A stretch of 52,637 bases of DNA from positions 1-52,637 of the forward strand of contig JAFQSA010000031.1 of assembly GCA_017409765.1 (NCBI GenBank). Reading direction: 5' to 3'. Shown here piece after piece: positions 6,996 through 14,406 of the stretch (positions within the stretch are counted from its first letter, which is position 1; each line of letters starts with the position of its first letter). The notes beneath the pieces are model-generated. The model saw only the letters and a program-made list of their open reading frames with translations, ran no database searches and was not told the DNA's origin. The DNA comes from Clostridia bacterium (GTDB lineage Bacteria > Bacillota > Clostridia > Christensenellales > CAG-314). The position numbers and the translations under genes are program-made.

Positions 6996-8453
6996 ATGAA
7001 ATCTAACTTAGCAATTTGCAAACTTATCAAATATGCCGAAAAATACCTTGGCTTGCACCCAGCAGACGTCAACTACAAAGTTAACACAATTTTGGATTTG
7101 TTGAACATCTCCTACTTTGAGCAAGTTCCCGTTGAGTACATAACAACGGACATTGCCGAACTTCTTGCCGAATTTACCTCCGCTTGCGTAGAGGATGGTA
7201 TTTTTGAGCAACAAGATGGTCCATACTACTGCGACAAGGTTATGGGCGCATTGTCCATTTTGCCAAGTTCTGTGGACGGCGTATTCCATCAAATCTATGC
7301 AGAACACGGCTCAAAGATTGCAATGGAGTGGTTGTACGGCTACTGCGTTGCCAACAACTATATCAAAAAGGCCGTTTTGGACAAAAATCCACGTTTCGAT
7401 TCCAATGGTTTGGTGGTAACAATCAACCTTGCCAAGCCAGAGTTCCGCGACCCAAAGCAATCTGCACAAGGTAACAAGGTCCAAGGCGGTTACCCAAAGT
7501 GCGTGATTTGTCGCGAAAACGAAGGTGTTGTATCTCGCAGTAAATGCACTTTGCGCACGGTGTCTTTGACACTAGGTGGTAAACCTTGGTTCTGGCAATT
7601 TTCCCCTTATGGCTACTTCCGCGAGCATGGTATCGCTGTAAACACAATCCACACCCCAATGAAGGTGGACAAGCAAACCTTTGTCAATATTTTGGATTTT
7701 GTCGATCAATTCCCCAACTACTTTATCGGTAGTAACGCAGCATTAAAGCGCATTGGTGGTAGTGTGCTTGCTCACGATCACTACCAAGGCGGTGGCGAAA
7801 TTTTGCCAATGCACAAGGTGGGTTTTAGACAAATGTTCACAATGGATGGCTACGAGGATTTGCAAATTGGCATTGTAGATTGGCATAACACCGCAGTTCG
7901 CATCTGCGGTACCAATCGTGACAAAATTGTGGAACTTGCAACTCGCATCAACGATGCGTGGAATGTGTACACAAACGAAGAGTTGGGACTTATCCCATTT
8001 ACCGATGGCGAGCAACACCACGCAACAAGTCCAACGGTTGTCAAAAAGGGCAACACCTACGAACTTACAATCATTTTGCGTAGCAACATCACAGCAGAAC
8101 AATATCCCGATGGTGTGTTCCACGCTCATCCCGAGTTCCACATTATCAAGAAGGAATCTATTGGCCTAATCGAAGCTCAAGGTTTGTTCATCTTGCCAGG
8201 ACGCCTTCAAAAGCAACTTGCCGATGTGGAAAGATGCATTGCAAATGGGCTCTTGACGGACGACCTAAAGGATTTCCAAATGGTCTACGACGAAACTTTG
8301 GCAATTGTAAACAAGGGTGTTGGCAACATCCACAAAGCAATGGAAATGGAACTCGGTTCCATTTGCGAGCGTATCCTCAAAAACACGGCAGTATTCAAAG
8401 ATGATAGCCAAACAGTTGCATTTATGCAAGGTTTGGGATTTCAACTAAAGTAA
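6996..8453 (+). CDS. galT: UDP-glucose--hexose-1-phosphate uridylyltransferase (Firmicute type)
   Basis: 485 residues, the size of the Firmicute (type 2) GalT rather than the 350-residue enterobacterial form. In the Leloir pathway it swaps UMP between UDP-glucose and galactose-1-phosphate. The active-site block GGSVLAHDHYQGGG carries the His-x-His-type nucleophile region of this type, and CVICRENEG with a Cys pair lies at about residues 168-176. It sits between nagB and galE with short gaps and its own ribosome binding site (AAAAAGGT), so it is co-transcribed. galK is absent from the window. Confidence 0.94.
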   Translation: MKSNLAICKLIKYAEKYLGLHPADVNYKVNTILDLLNISYFEQVPVEYITTDIAELLAEFTSACVEDGIFEQQDGPYYCDKVMGALSILPSSVDGVFHQIYAEHGSKIAMEWLYGYCVANNYIKKAVLDKNPRFDSNGLVVTINLAKPEFRDPKQSAQGNKVQGGYPKCVICRENEGVVSRSKCTLRTVSLTLGGKPWFWQFSPYGYFREHGIAVNTIHTPMKVDKQTFVNILDFVDQFPNYFIGSNAALKRIGGSVLAHDHYQGGGEILPMHKVGFRQMFTMDGYEDLQIGIVDWHNTAVRICGTNRDKIVELATRINDAWNVYTNEELGLIPFTDGEQHHATSPTVVKKGNTYELTIILRSNITAEQYPDGVFHAHPEFHIIKKESIGLIEAQGLFILPGRLQKQLADVERCIANGLLTDDLKDFQMVYDETLAIVNKGVGNIHKAMEMELGSICERILKNTAVFKDDSQTVAFMQGLGFQLK

Positions 8454-8465
8454 AGGAGAACTAAT

Positions 8466-9479
8466 ATGAAAATTCTTGTAACAGGTGGCGCAGGCTACAT
8501 CGGCACACACACAGCAGTAGAACTTTTGGACAAGGGCTACGAGGTTGTAGTAGTGGACAATTTGTCAAACTCTTCCAAGGTAGCCGTTGAACGCGTTGAG
8601 CAAATCACAGGCAAAAAGGTTGCCTTCTACGAAGGTGACGTTCGTGACCGTCAACTGATGAAACAAATTTTTGACGAGCACCAAATTGATTGGGTAATTC
8701 ACTTTGCCGGACTCAAAGCGGTTGGCGAAAGTTGCTCAAAACCACTTGAGTACTACGACAACAACCTCTACGGCACACTTGTATTGTTGGAAACAATGCG
8801 CGAGCACAACTGCAAAAAACTTGTGTTCAGTTCCTCCGCAACTGTGTATGGCAATCCCGAAGTGTTGCCTTTGACGGAAGAGTGCAAAACTGGTGGCACA
8901 ACCAATCCTTACGGCACAAGCAAGTACTTCCAAGAAATCATTTTGACCGACCTTCACAAGTCGGATAACGATTGGACGGTGGTGCTTCTTAGATACTTCA
9001 ACCCAGTAGGCGCTCACGAAAGTGGCTTGATTGGAGAAGATCCACAAGGTATCCCCAACAACCTTACACCTTTCATTGCAAAGGTAGCCATTGGCGAACT
9101 TGCGGAAATTGGTGTGTTTGGTAACGACTACGACACCCCCGATGGCACAGGTGTACGCGACTACATCCACGTCGTAGACCTTGCAAAGGGCCACGTTGCC
9201 GCAATCGACGGTATCAAGGAAAGTGGTAGATACGTCTACAACCTTGGCACAGGCAATGGCTACTCGGTATTGCAAGTGATTGATGCTTTTGGCAAGGCTT
9301 GCAACAAAAAACTTCCATTTGCCATCAAACCACGTCGCGCAGGCGACATTGCAACTTGCTATGCCGATGCATCCAAAGCAAAGCGCGAACTTGGTTGGGA
9401 AGCAACCCACGACATCGATGATATGTGCGCATCTCTTTGGAATTGGCAATCCAAAAACCCCAAAGGGTACAAAAACTAG
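8466..9479 (+). CDS. galE: UDP-glucose 4-epimerase
   Basis: 337 residues, full length. Short-chain dehydrogenase fold: the NAD-binding GGAGYIGTHTAVELL at the N terminus, the catalytic Ser/Thr in VFSSSATVYG, and Tyr-xxx-Lys in NPYGTSKYFQE. It interconverts UDP-galactose and UDP-glucose, completing the step after GalT and also supplying UDP-galactose for glycans. Start at ATG 8466 after AAAGGAGAACTAAT. Last gene of the nagB-galT-galE operon; a terminator lies about 130 bases downstream. Confidence 0.96.
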   Translation: MKILVTGGAGYIGTHTAVELLDKGYEVVVVDNLSNSSKVAVERVEQITGKKVAFYEGDVRDRQLMKQIFDEHQIDWVIHFAGLKAVGESCSKPLEYYDNNLYGTLVLLETMREHNCKKLVFSSSATVYGNPEVLPLTEECKTGGTTNPYGTSKYFQEIILTDLHKSDNDWTVVLLRYFNPVGAHESGLIGEDPQGIPNNLTPFIAKVAIGELAEIGVFGNDYDTPDGTGVRDYIHVVDLAKGHVAAIDGIKESGRYVYNLGTGNGYSVLQVIDAFGKACNKKLPFAIKPRRAGDIATCYADASKAKRELGWEATHDIDDMCASLWNWQSKNPKGYKN

Positions 9480-9606
9480 TAGGATGATTGTATATAGCCG
9501 AAGCTAGTGGTAAATATGCTTTGATTGTGCTGTAATTTGTTCACTTGAAGGGTAATATGATTTGCAATTCCAGATCAAACAGCTAAATAAAGCTTAAAAC
9601 ACAACA

Positions 9607-9640
9607 AAAAAAGCAACGAGATGGTTCTCGTTGCTTTTTG
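9607..9640. terminator. Bidirectional terminator between galE and the EamA gene
   Basis: Arms AGCAACGAG and CTCGTTGCT flanked by an A run and a T run, so it can act on both strands. The converging genes end at 9479 and 9659. Confidence 0.9.
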
Positions 9641-9658
9641 TTTTTCAATTTGCTATTA

Positions 9659-10603
9659 CTATTCTTGTTTAGTTTTGTCGCGACGTCTTTTGCGTAGTTT
9701 TTCCGTCAAAGCTGGAGCAAATTCTACAATGAAAACTGATGCAACTACCAAAACTCCGCCAACAACAATGTTCCAGCTGAAAGCGTCAATTCCAACAATT
9801 ATGGAAATAATTGCGCCAATTGGTGTTTCGCAAGCCAAAATGAGAGATGTTTGTGTTGGGGATACATATTTTTGTGCGTATGTCTGAGCATAGTAGGCAA
9901 ATCCTGTACCAAGCAGTGCAACTATTGCCAACTTCCACCAAACTTTGTCAAGTTGGATTGTCAATGTTGGATATTTGCTGCTTTCAAAAATAAGTGTATA
10001 AATGATGCACAGTACCGATGCGACAATCAATTGCAAAACAACCAAGTTGTTACATTCGATTTTGTCGTTTTTCAATAGGTAGTCACTAAAAACAATTTGG
10101 ATAGCAAACATTGTAGCCCCTGCAATGGTAAGCATTGAGCCGAGAGTTTCTTCCGCGGTGGGCATTTTCCCAATGTTTAGGACAACAAGTCCAACAACAG
10201 CTAGTGCAACTGCAACAAACACTGTGTAGTGGGGCGCCTTTTTGTATACAATCCAAGCGAAAAATGGCGTCATAACAAAGTACAACGCAGTAAAAAATCC
10301 GCAATGAGCTGGAGTTATGTATTTTTGTCCTGCAAGTTGCAACAAAAATCCACCAAACAAAAGAGTTCCACCAATCACGCCATACAAAATTGTCTTTTTG
10401 GTAAGCTTGATATCCTTCCAAAGGACAATAACAAGGATGATTGTACCAATGCCAAATCGCAAAGCATTTTGTAGTCCTGGAACTGGTGCAAAACCATCAA
10501 CGAGCAACTCGTCGGCTAGCACAAAACCCAAGCCCCAAACCAGCGCTACTACACCAAGCATCACAAGGGATATTATTCTCTTTTTAACGTTTACATTTAC
10601 CAT
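9659..10603 (-). CDS. EamA/DMT-superfamily transporter
   Basis: 314 residues with about ten hydrophobic segments arranged as two EamA repeats (residues about 10-145 and 160-295). The first begins LVMLGVVALVWGLGFVLADE and the second holds TQTSLILACETPIGAIISII, a hallmark of the second repeat. Members export or import small metabolites such as amino acids or nucleosides; the substrate is unknown. A basic tail (KLRKRRRDKTKQ) ends the protein on the cytoplasmic side. It has a consensus promoter on the minus strand and a leader of about 120 bases with a terminator-like hairpin, so expression may be controlled by attenuation. Confidence 0.9.
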   Translation of the reverse strand: MVNVNVKKRIISLVMLGVVALVWGLGFVLADELLVDGFAPVPGLQNALRFGIGTIILVIVLWKDIKLTKKTILYGVIGGTLLFGGFLLQLAGQKYITPAHCGFFTALYFVMTPFFAWIVYKKAPHYTVFVAVALAVVGLVVLNIGKMPTAEETLGSMLTIAGATMFAIQIVFSDYLLKNDKIECNNLVVLQLIVASVLCIIYTLIFESSKYPTLTIQLDKVWWKLAIVALLGTGFAYYAQTYAQKYVSPTQTSLILACETPIGAIISIIVGIDAFSWNIVVGGVLVVASVFIVEFAPALTEKLRKRRRDKTKQE

Positions 10604-10731
10604 AATTATTTGCCTTGTTAGTTACGAAAGATAAAAATAACGGCAAACTAAAATATTAGTCTGTCGTTAACGCAAAAAGGCGAATGGACACGGGATTTCT
10701 CCCACATTTCCTTTTGATATTCTTTGGTACT
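10604..10731 (-). promoter_or_regulatory. Structured leader with terminator-like hairpin upstream of EamA gene
   Basis: Read on the minus strand, the leader first holds GGAAATG (about 10710-10704) that can pair with CATTCGCC, enclosing an inner hairpin GGGAGAAATCCC. It then holds a 13-base stem with one mismatch (arms at 10656-10668 and 10639-10651, loop of four) followed by ATTTTTATC, which looks like an intrinsic terminator placed before the gene. This layout, a compact folded domain then a terminator then a transporter gene, is that of a riboswitch or other attenuator. It did not match any riboswitch consensus I know (purine, guanidine, PreQ1, THF, SAM, TPP, fluoride, cobalamin). Confidence 0.5.
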
Positions 10732-10760
10732 ATTATATGCTATTTTCGCCAATTTGTCAA
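10732..10760 (-). promoter_or_regulatory. Sigma-A promoter of EamA gene
   Basis: Consensus TTGACA (10760-10755 on the minus strand), 17-base spacer, consensus TATAAT (10737-10732). Transcription should start near 10725. Confidence 0.85.
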
Positions 10761-10867
10761 TAGTAAATACTACTTTTTCAGCATTTATGTCATACCAACA
10801 AACTTAGAATTTTTTTGGTGTAAATCGGTGTCGCACAATGCTATAAATATGTTGCATAATTGCAGCG

Positions 10868-10905
10868 AAAAACTAACACAATACTGTTATTTTTGTTAGT
10901 TTTTT
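10868..10905. repeat. Inverted repeat upstream of the malQ promoter
   Basis: Arms AAAAACTAACA and TGTTAGTTTTT separated by about 15 bases. It lies between the divergent EamA and malQ promoters and is T-rich on both strands. It could be a terminator for a short transcript or a binding site for a regulator of the glucan operon. The rest of 10761-10925 holds no visible gene. Confidence 0.5.
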
Positions 10906-10925
10906 AATATTTTTTTGTATTTTCA

Positions 10926-10954
10926 TTGCAAATAAATTGCTAAACTGTTATTAT
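10926..10954 (+). promoter_or_regulatory. Probable sigma-A promoter of the alpha-glucan operon
   Basis: TTGCAA (10926-10931), 17-base spacer, TATTAT (10949-10954). Overlapping AT-rich alternatives exist, so the exact hexamers are uncertain. The leader to malQ would be about 105 bases. Confidence 0.45.
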
Positions 10955-11066
10955 ATTATACACGAGGGGAAATACAGCAGTGGTATTTTTGCCATTGCGA
11001 TTGTGTGTTTTAGCATCTTTTTTTGATGGTGTATTTCCACAAAAATTTACTATTATGGAGGATCTG

Positions 11067-12545
11067 ATGAGATCAAGTGGTATTCTGTTACATATCACAT
11101 CGTTGCCAAGCTCAATGGGTGTTGGCACCTTGGCGGAAACAGACAAATTTATCAAATTTTTGAAAGCGGCAAAGCAAGAGTACTGGCAAATTTTGCCCAT
11201 CACTCCAACTGACTTTGTAAACTCACCTTATGCAAGCCCATCGGCTTTTGCGGGCAACACTTTGCTTATCAACGTGGACGAACTGGGCAAGCAAGGTCTT
11301 GTTTCCGAGGAAACTTTGGCAAACGCCAAAACTTGCAAAGGTAACGACTACGGCTATGCAATTTGGCACAAAGATATCATTCTTCGCGAAGCGTTTAACA
11401 ACTTTATCAAAAATGATCCACCAAAGGACTACTTTGAGTTTTGTAAGCAAAACGACTACTGGCTCAACGACTATGCATTGTTCTGCGCATTGAAAAAACG
11501 CTTCGATGGCAAGTCTTGGTTGGAGTGGGATGACGAAGATGCTCGCATGCGCAAGTCTTCTGCGATGCTAAAGTACTCCGAAGAGCTTTGCGATGAAATT
11601 AACTACGTAATTTTTACACAATACATCTTCTTCAAGCAATGGGCAAAACTCCGCAAAAAACTTAAGAAAAACAACATCAAGTTGGTGGGCGATATCCCCA
11701 TCTACGTTGCATACGACTCCGCTGATGTTTGGGCGCATCCAGAACTTTTCCAATTGACGGAAGATCGCCGTCCAAGTTGGGTAGCAGGTGTTCCACCAGA
11801 CTACTTCTCCGCTGACGGTCAACTTTGGGGAAATCCACTTTACGATTGGACAGCAATGAAGGCCTCCAACTACGATTGGTGGGCAAGACGTGTTGCCAAG
11901 TGCGCGGAATTGTTTGATGTTTTGCGTATCGACCACTTTAGAGCATTCGATAGTTACTACTGCATCAAGTATGGCGAAAAGACTGCTCGCAACGGTCACT
12001 GGGCAAAGGGTATTGGCTACGAGTTTTTGAAGTTTATCCAAGATGGCAATCCAACACTCACCATCATCGCCGAAGACTTGGGCGATATTCCACAATCCGT
12101 TTTGCAACTACGCGACAAGTGTGGTCTTGCCGGTATGAAAGTAGTGCAATTTGCCTACGACGGCAATCCAAACAACCTGTTCTTGCCACAAAACTTCGAA
12201 GAACATTGTGTTGCTTACCTTGGCACTCACGATAACGACACAACTCTTGGTTGGTGGCAAGCAAGCGACATTTGGACAAGACAAAATGCAATGCGTCTAA
12301 GCAATGTTACCGACGAGGCGGACATCTCTTTGCAACTTATCAAGGTTCTTGCGGAAAGTAGATCGGAATTGGTAATCTACTCCATGCAAGACATTGCACA
12401 AAACGACACAACACATCGTATGAATATTCCTGGCACTCTCGGTTGCTGGAAGTACATGGCAAGTCGTGGAGATTTCTCTCAAGCAAATGCAAAGTGGCTT
12501 GCAGACCTCACAGTAAAAACTAACCGCGCACCAGTGGAGGACTAA
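11067..12545 (+). CDS. malQ: 4-alpha-glucanotransferase (amylomaltase, GH77)
   Basis: 492 residues, typical MalQ length. It transfers alpha-1,4-glucan segments between malto-oligosaccharides in the cytoplasm. The start MRSSGILLHITSLPS is the classic family N terminus, with GGAGG at 11057-11061 five bases before the ATG; the longer frame from 10980 lacks a well-placed ribosome binding site. GH77 motifs: SPYASPSAFAGN near the N terminus, VLRIDHFRAFDSYY with the nucleophile Asp, TIIAEDLGD with the acid/base Glu, and YLGTHDNDTTLGWW with the third Asp. First gene of malQ-glgB-glgP-GH13; its stop overlaps the glgB start (TAATG). Confidence 0.95.
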   Translation: MRSSGILLHITSLPSSMGVGTLAETDKFIKFLKAAKQEYWQILPITPTDFVNSPYASPSAFAGNTLLINVDELGKQGLVSEETLANAKTCKGNDYGYAIWHKDIILREAFNNFIKNDPPKDYFEFCKQNDYWLNDYALFCALKKRFDGKSWLEWDDEDARMRKSSAMLKYSEELCDEINYVIFTQYIFFKQWAKLRKKLKKNNIKLVGDIPIYVAYDSADVWAHPELFQLTEDRRPSWVAGVPPDYFSADGQLWGNPLYDWTAMKASNYDWWARRVAKCAELFDVLRIDHFRAFDSYYCIKYGEKTARNGHWAKGIGYEFLKFIQDGNPTLTIIAEDLGDIPQSVLQLRDKCGLAGMKVVQFAYDGNPNNLFLPQNFEEHCVAYLGTHDNDTTLGWWQASDIWTRQNAMRLSNVTDEADISLQLIKVLAESRSELVIYSMQDIAQNDTTHRMNIPGTLGCWKYMASRGDFSQANAKWLADLTVKTNRAPVED

Positions 12546-14377
12546 TGAATAAATTTACTAATTTTTATCAAGGTAACGAAACAGAGGCCTACAAACTATT
12601 GGGTTGTCACAAAGTTGCGGAAAACACCTATCACTTTGCTGTTTGGGCTCCAAATGCAAAGGCGGTTTGTGTTATTGGTGACTTCAACAACTGGCTTGTA
12701 AATCACAACAAGATGGAACTTGTTGATGGTATTTGGCAAACCACAGTAGAGGCACGCGCGGGTGACAACTACAAGTTTGCCATCACAACACAAGGCGGAA
12801 ACATCTTGTACAAGGCAGACCCTTACGCGCGTTACTGCGAACTTCGTCCTGGCACAGCAAGTGTTATCTACGACGAAGAGTACGAGTGGAATGACTCCGA
12901 TTGGCAAGCAAAAATGCTCAAAAAGGATATCTACAAGAGCCCTGTTAACATCTACGAAGTACACGCTGGTTCTTGGCGCCGTCACTACGATGGCAGACTG
13001 TACTCCTACCGCGATTTGGCAAAGTACCTTGTGCCTTACGTAAAAAAGATGGGCTACACTCACGTAGAGTTCATGCCTTTGACAGAGCACCCATTTGATG
13101 GTTCTTGGGGTTACCAAGTTACTGGCTTCTTTGCGCCAACAAGTAGATATGGCACACCAAACGACCTCAAATACCTTATCGACAAATTCCACAAAGCGGG
13201 TATTGGCGTAATTTTGGACTGGGTTCCTGCTCACTTCTGCAAAGATGCGCACGGCCTTATGGAGTTTGACGGCACTTGTTGCTACGAGTCTGCTGACGAA
13301 CACAAAAAGGAACACAAGAGTTGGGGTACACGCATTTTCGACTACTCCCGTTACGAAGTGCAATCCTTCCTGATTTCCTCCGCAATGTACTGGCTCAAAG
13401 AGTTCCACTTTGATGGTATCCGTGTGGATGCTGTTGCAAGCATGCTTTACCTCGACTACGATCGTAGAGAGGGCGAGTGGACACCAAACAAATTTGGTGG
13501 TAACGAAAACTTGGATGCAATCGACTTTTTGCGTAAACTTTCCTGTAATGTTTTCCAAGCGTGTCCATACGCTTTGTTCGTTGCGGAAGAGTCCACCGCA
13601 TTTCCAAAGGTTACTCACCCAACCTACGTTGGCGGTTTGGGTTTCAACTACAAGTGGAACATGGGCTGGATGAACGACACCCTCAGTTACATGCAATGTG
13701 ACACATTGTGGCGTGGCGACAACCACGGCAAGATGACTTTCTCCATGTGCTATGCCTTTTCGGAAAACTACATTTTGCCACTTTCCCATGACGAAGTAGT
13801 GCATCTCAAAAAGAGCCTAATCAACAAGATGTTTGGCGACTACGAAACAAAGTTCCGTCAACTCAAGGCTTACATGGGCTTTATGTATGCTCATCCCGGC
13901 AAAAAGTTGAACTTTATGGGTAACGAACTTGCTCAATGGAACGAGTGGAACGAAAACAAAGAATTGGATTGGATGCTTTTGACTTTTCCCAAACACGATA
14001 GTCACCGCCAATTCATCATTGATCTTAACAAAACTTACAAAAAGTATCGCGCTCTCTACCAAAACGAAGTGGATTGGGATGGCTTCAAGTGGCTTATCGC
14101 CGACGATACAAAAAATAGCGTTCTTGCCTTTGAACGTATTGCAAAAAATGGTAGCAAAATTCTTGTCATCATCAACTTTAGTTTGTACGACTACCACAAG
14201 TATGGCTTCTTTATGGATCCGGGTAGTTATCAACTGATTTTGAACAGCGACGAATTTAAGTACAGTGGCCGTGGCGTAGAGGTAGCAACAAACGTTACAA
14301 CTACCGAAGATGGCTATGCAGAGTTTACAATTCCTGCATCAAGCGTACAATACTACTACATGCCTGCAAAAAAATAA
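12545..14377 (+). CDS. glgB: 1,4-alpha-glucan branching enzyme
   Basis: 610 residues, the shorter branching-enzyme form with one N-terminal CBM48 domain (about residues 15-105, including YHFAVWAPNAKAVCVIGDFN) and the GH13 barrel. It adds alpha-1,6 branches to glycogen. Catalytic regions seen: GVILDWVPAHF (region I), GIRVDAVASMLYLDY with the nucleophile Asp (II), FVAEESTAFP with the acid/base Glu (III), and LSHDEVVH (IV). The start overlaps the malQ stop. Its presence suggests the cell makes glycogen, although glgC and glgA are not in this window. Confidence 0.95.
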   Translation: MNKFTNFYQGNETEAYKLLGCHKVAENTYHFAVWAPNAKAVCVIGDFNNWLVNHNKMELVDGIWQTTVEARAGDNYKFAITTQGGNILYKADPYARYCELRPGTASVIYDEEYEWNDSDWQAKMLKKDIYKSPVNIYEVHAGSWRRHYDGRLYSYRDLAKYLVPYVKKMGYTHVEFMPLTEHPFDGSWGYQVTGFFAPTSRYGTPNDLKYLIDKFHKAGIGVILDWVPAHFCKDAHGLMEFDGTCCYESADEHKKEHKSWGTRIFDYSRYEVQSFLISSAMYWLKEFHFDGIRVDAVASMLYLDYDRREGEWTPNKFGGNENLDAIDFLRKLSCNVFQACPYALFVAEESTAFPKVTHPTYVGGLGFNYKWNMGWMNDTLSYMQCDTLWRGDNHGKMTFSMCYAFSENYILPLSHDEVVHLKKSLINKMFGDYETKFRQLKAYMGFMYAHPGKKLNFMGNELAQWNEWNENKELDWMLLTFPKHDSHRQFIIDLNKTYKKYRALYQNEVDWDGFKWLIADDTKNSVLAFERIAKNGSKILVIINFSLYDYHKYGFFMDPGSYQLILNSDEFKYSGRGVEVATNVTTTEDGYAEFTIPASSVQYYYMPAKK

Positions 14378-14406
14378 TATAACAATGCTTTGGGAGACTT
14401 ATTACA

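Noticed and set aside
10980..11066. Longer malQ start at GTG 10980
   Set aside because: No ribosome binding site at a usable distance; the family N terminus MRSSGILLHITSLPS starts at 11067 with GGAGG before it.
12596..13804. Long open frames on the opposite strand of glgB (and 14833-16713 opposite glgP, 21878-22726 opposite the alpha-galactosidase)
   Set aside because: Their products are rich in Cys, His and Val with no domain order, and the frames mirror codon bias of the real genes; no ribosome binding sites.
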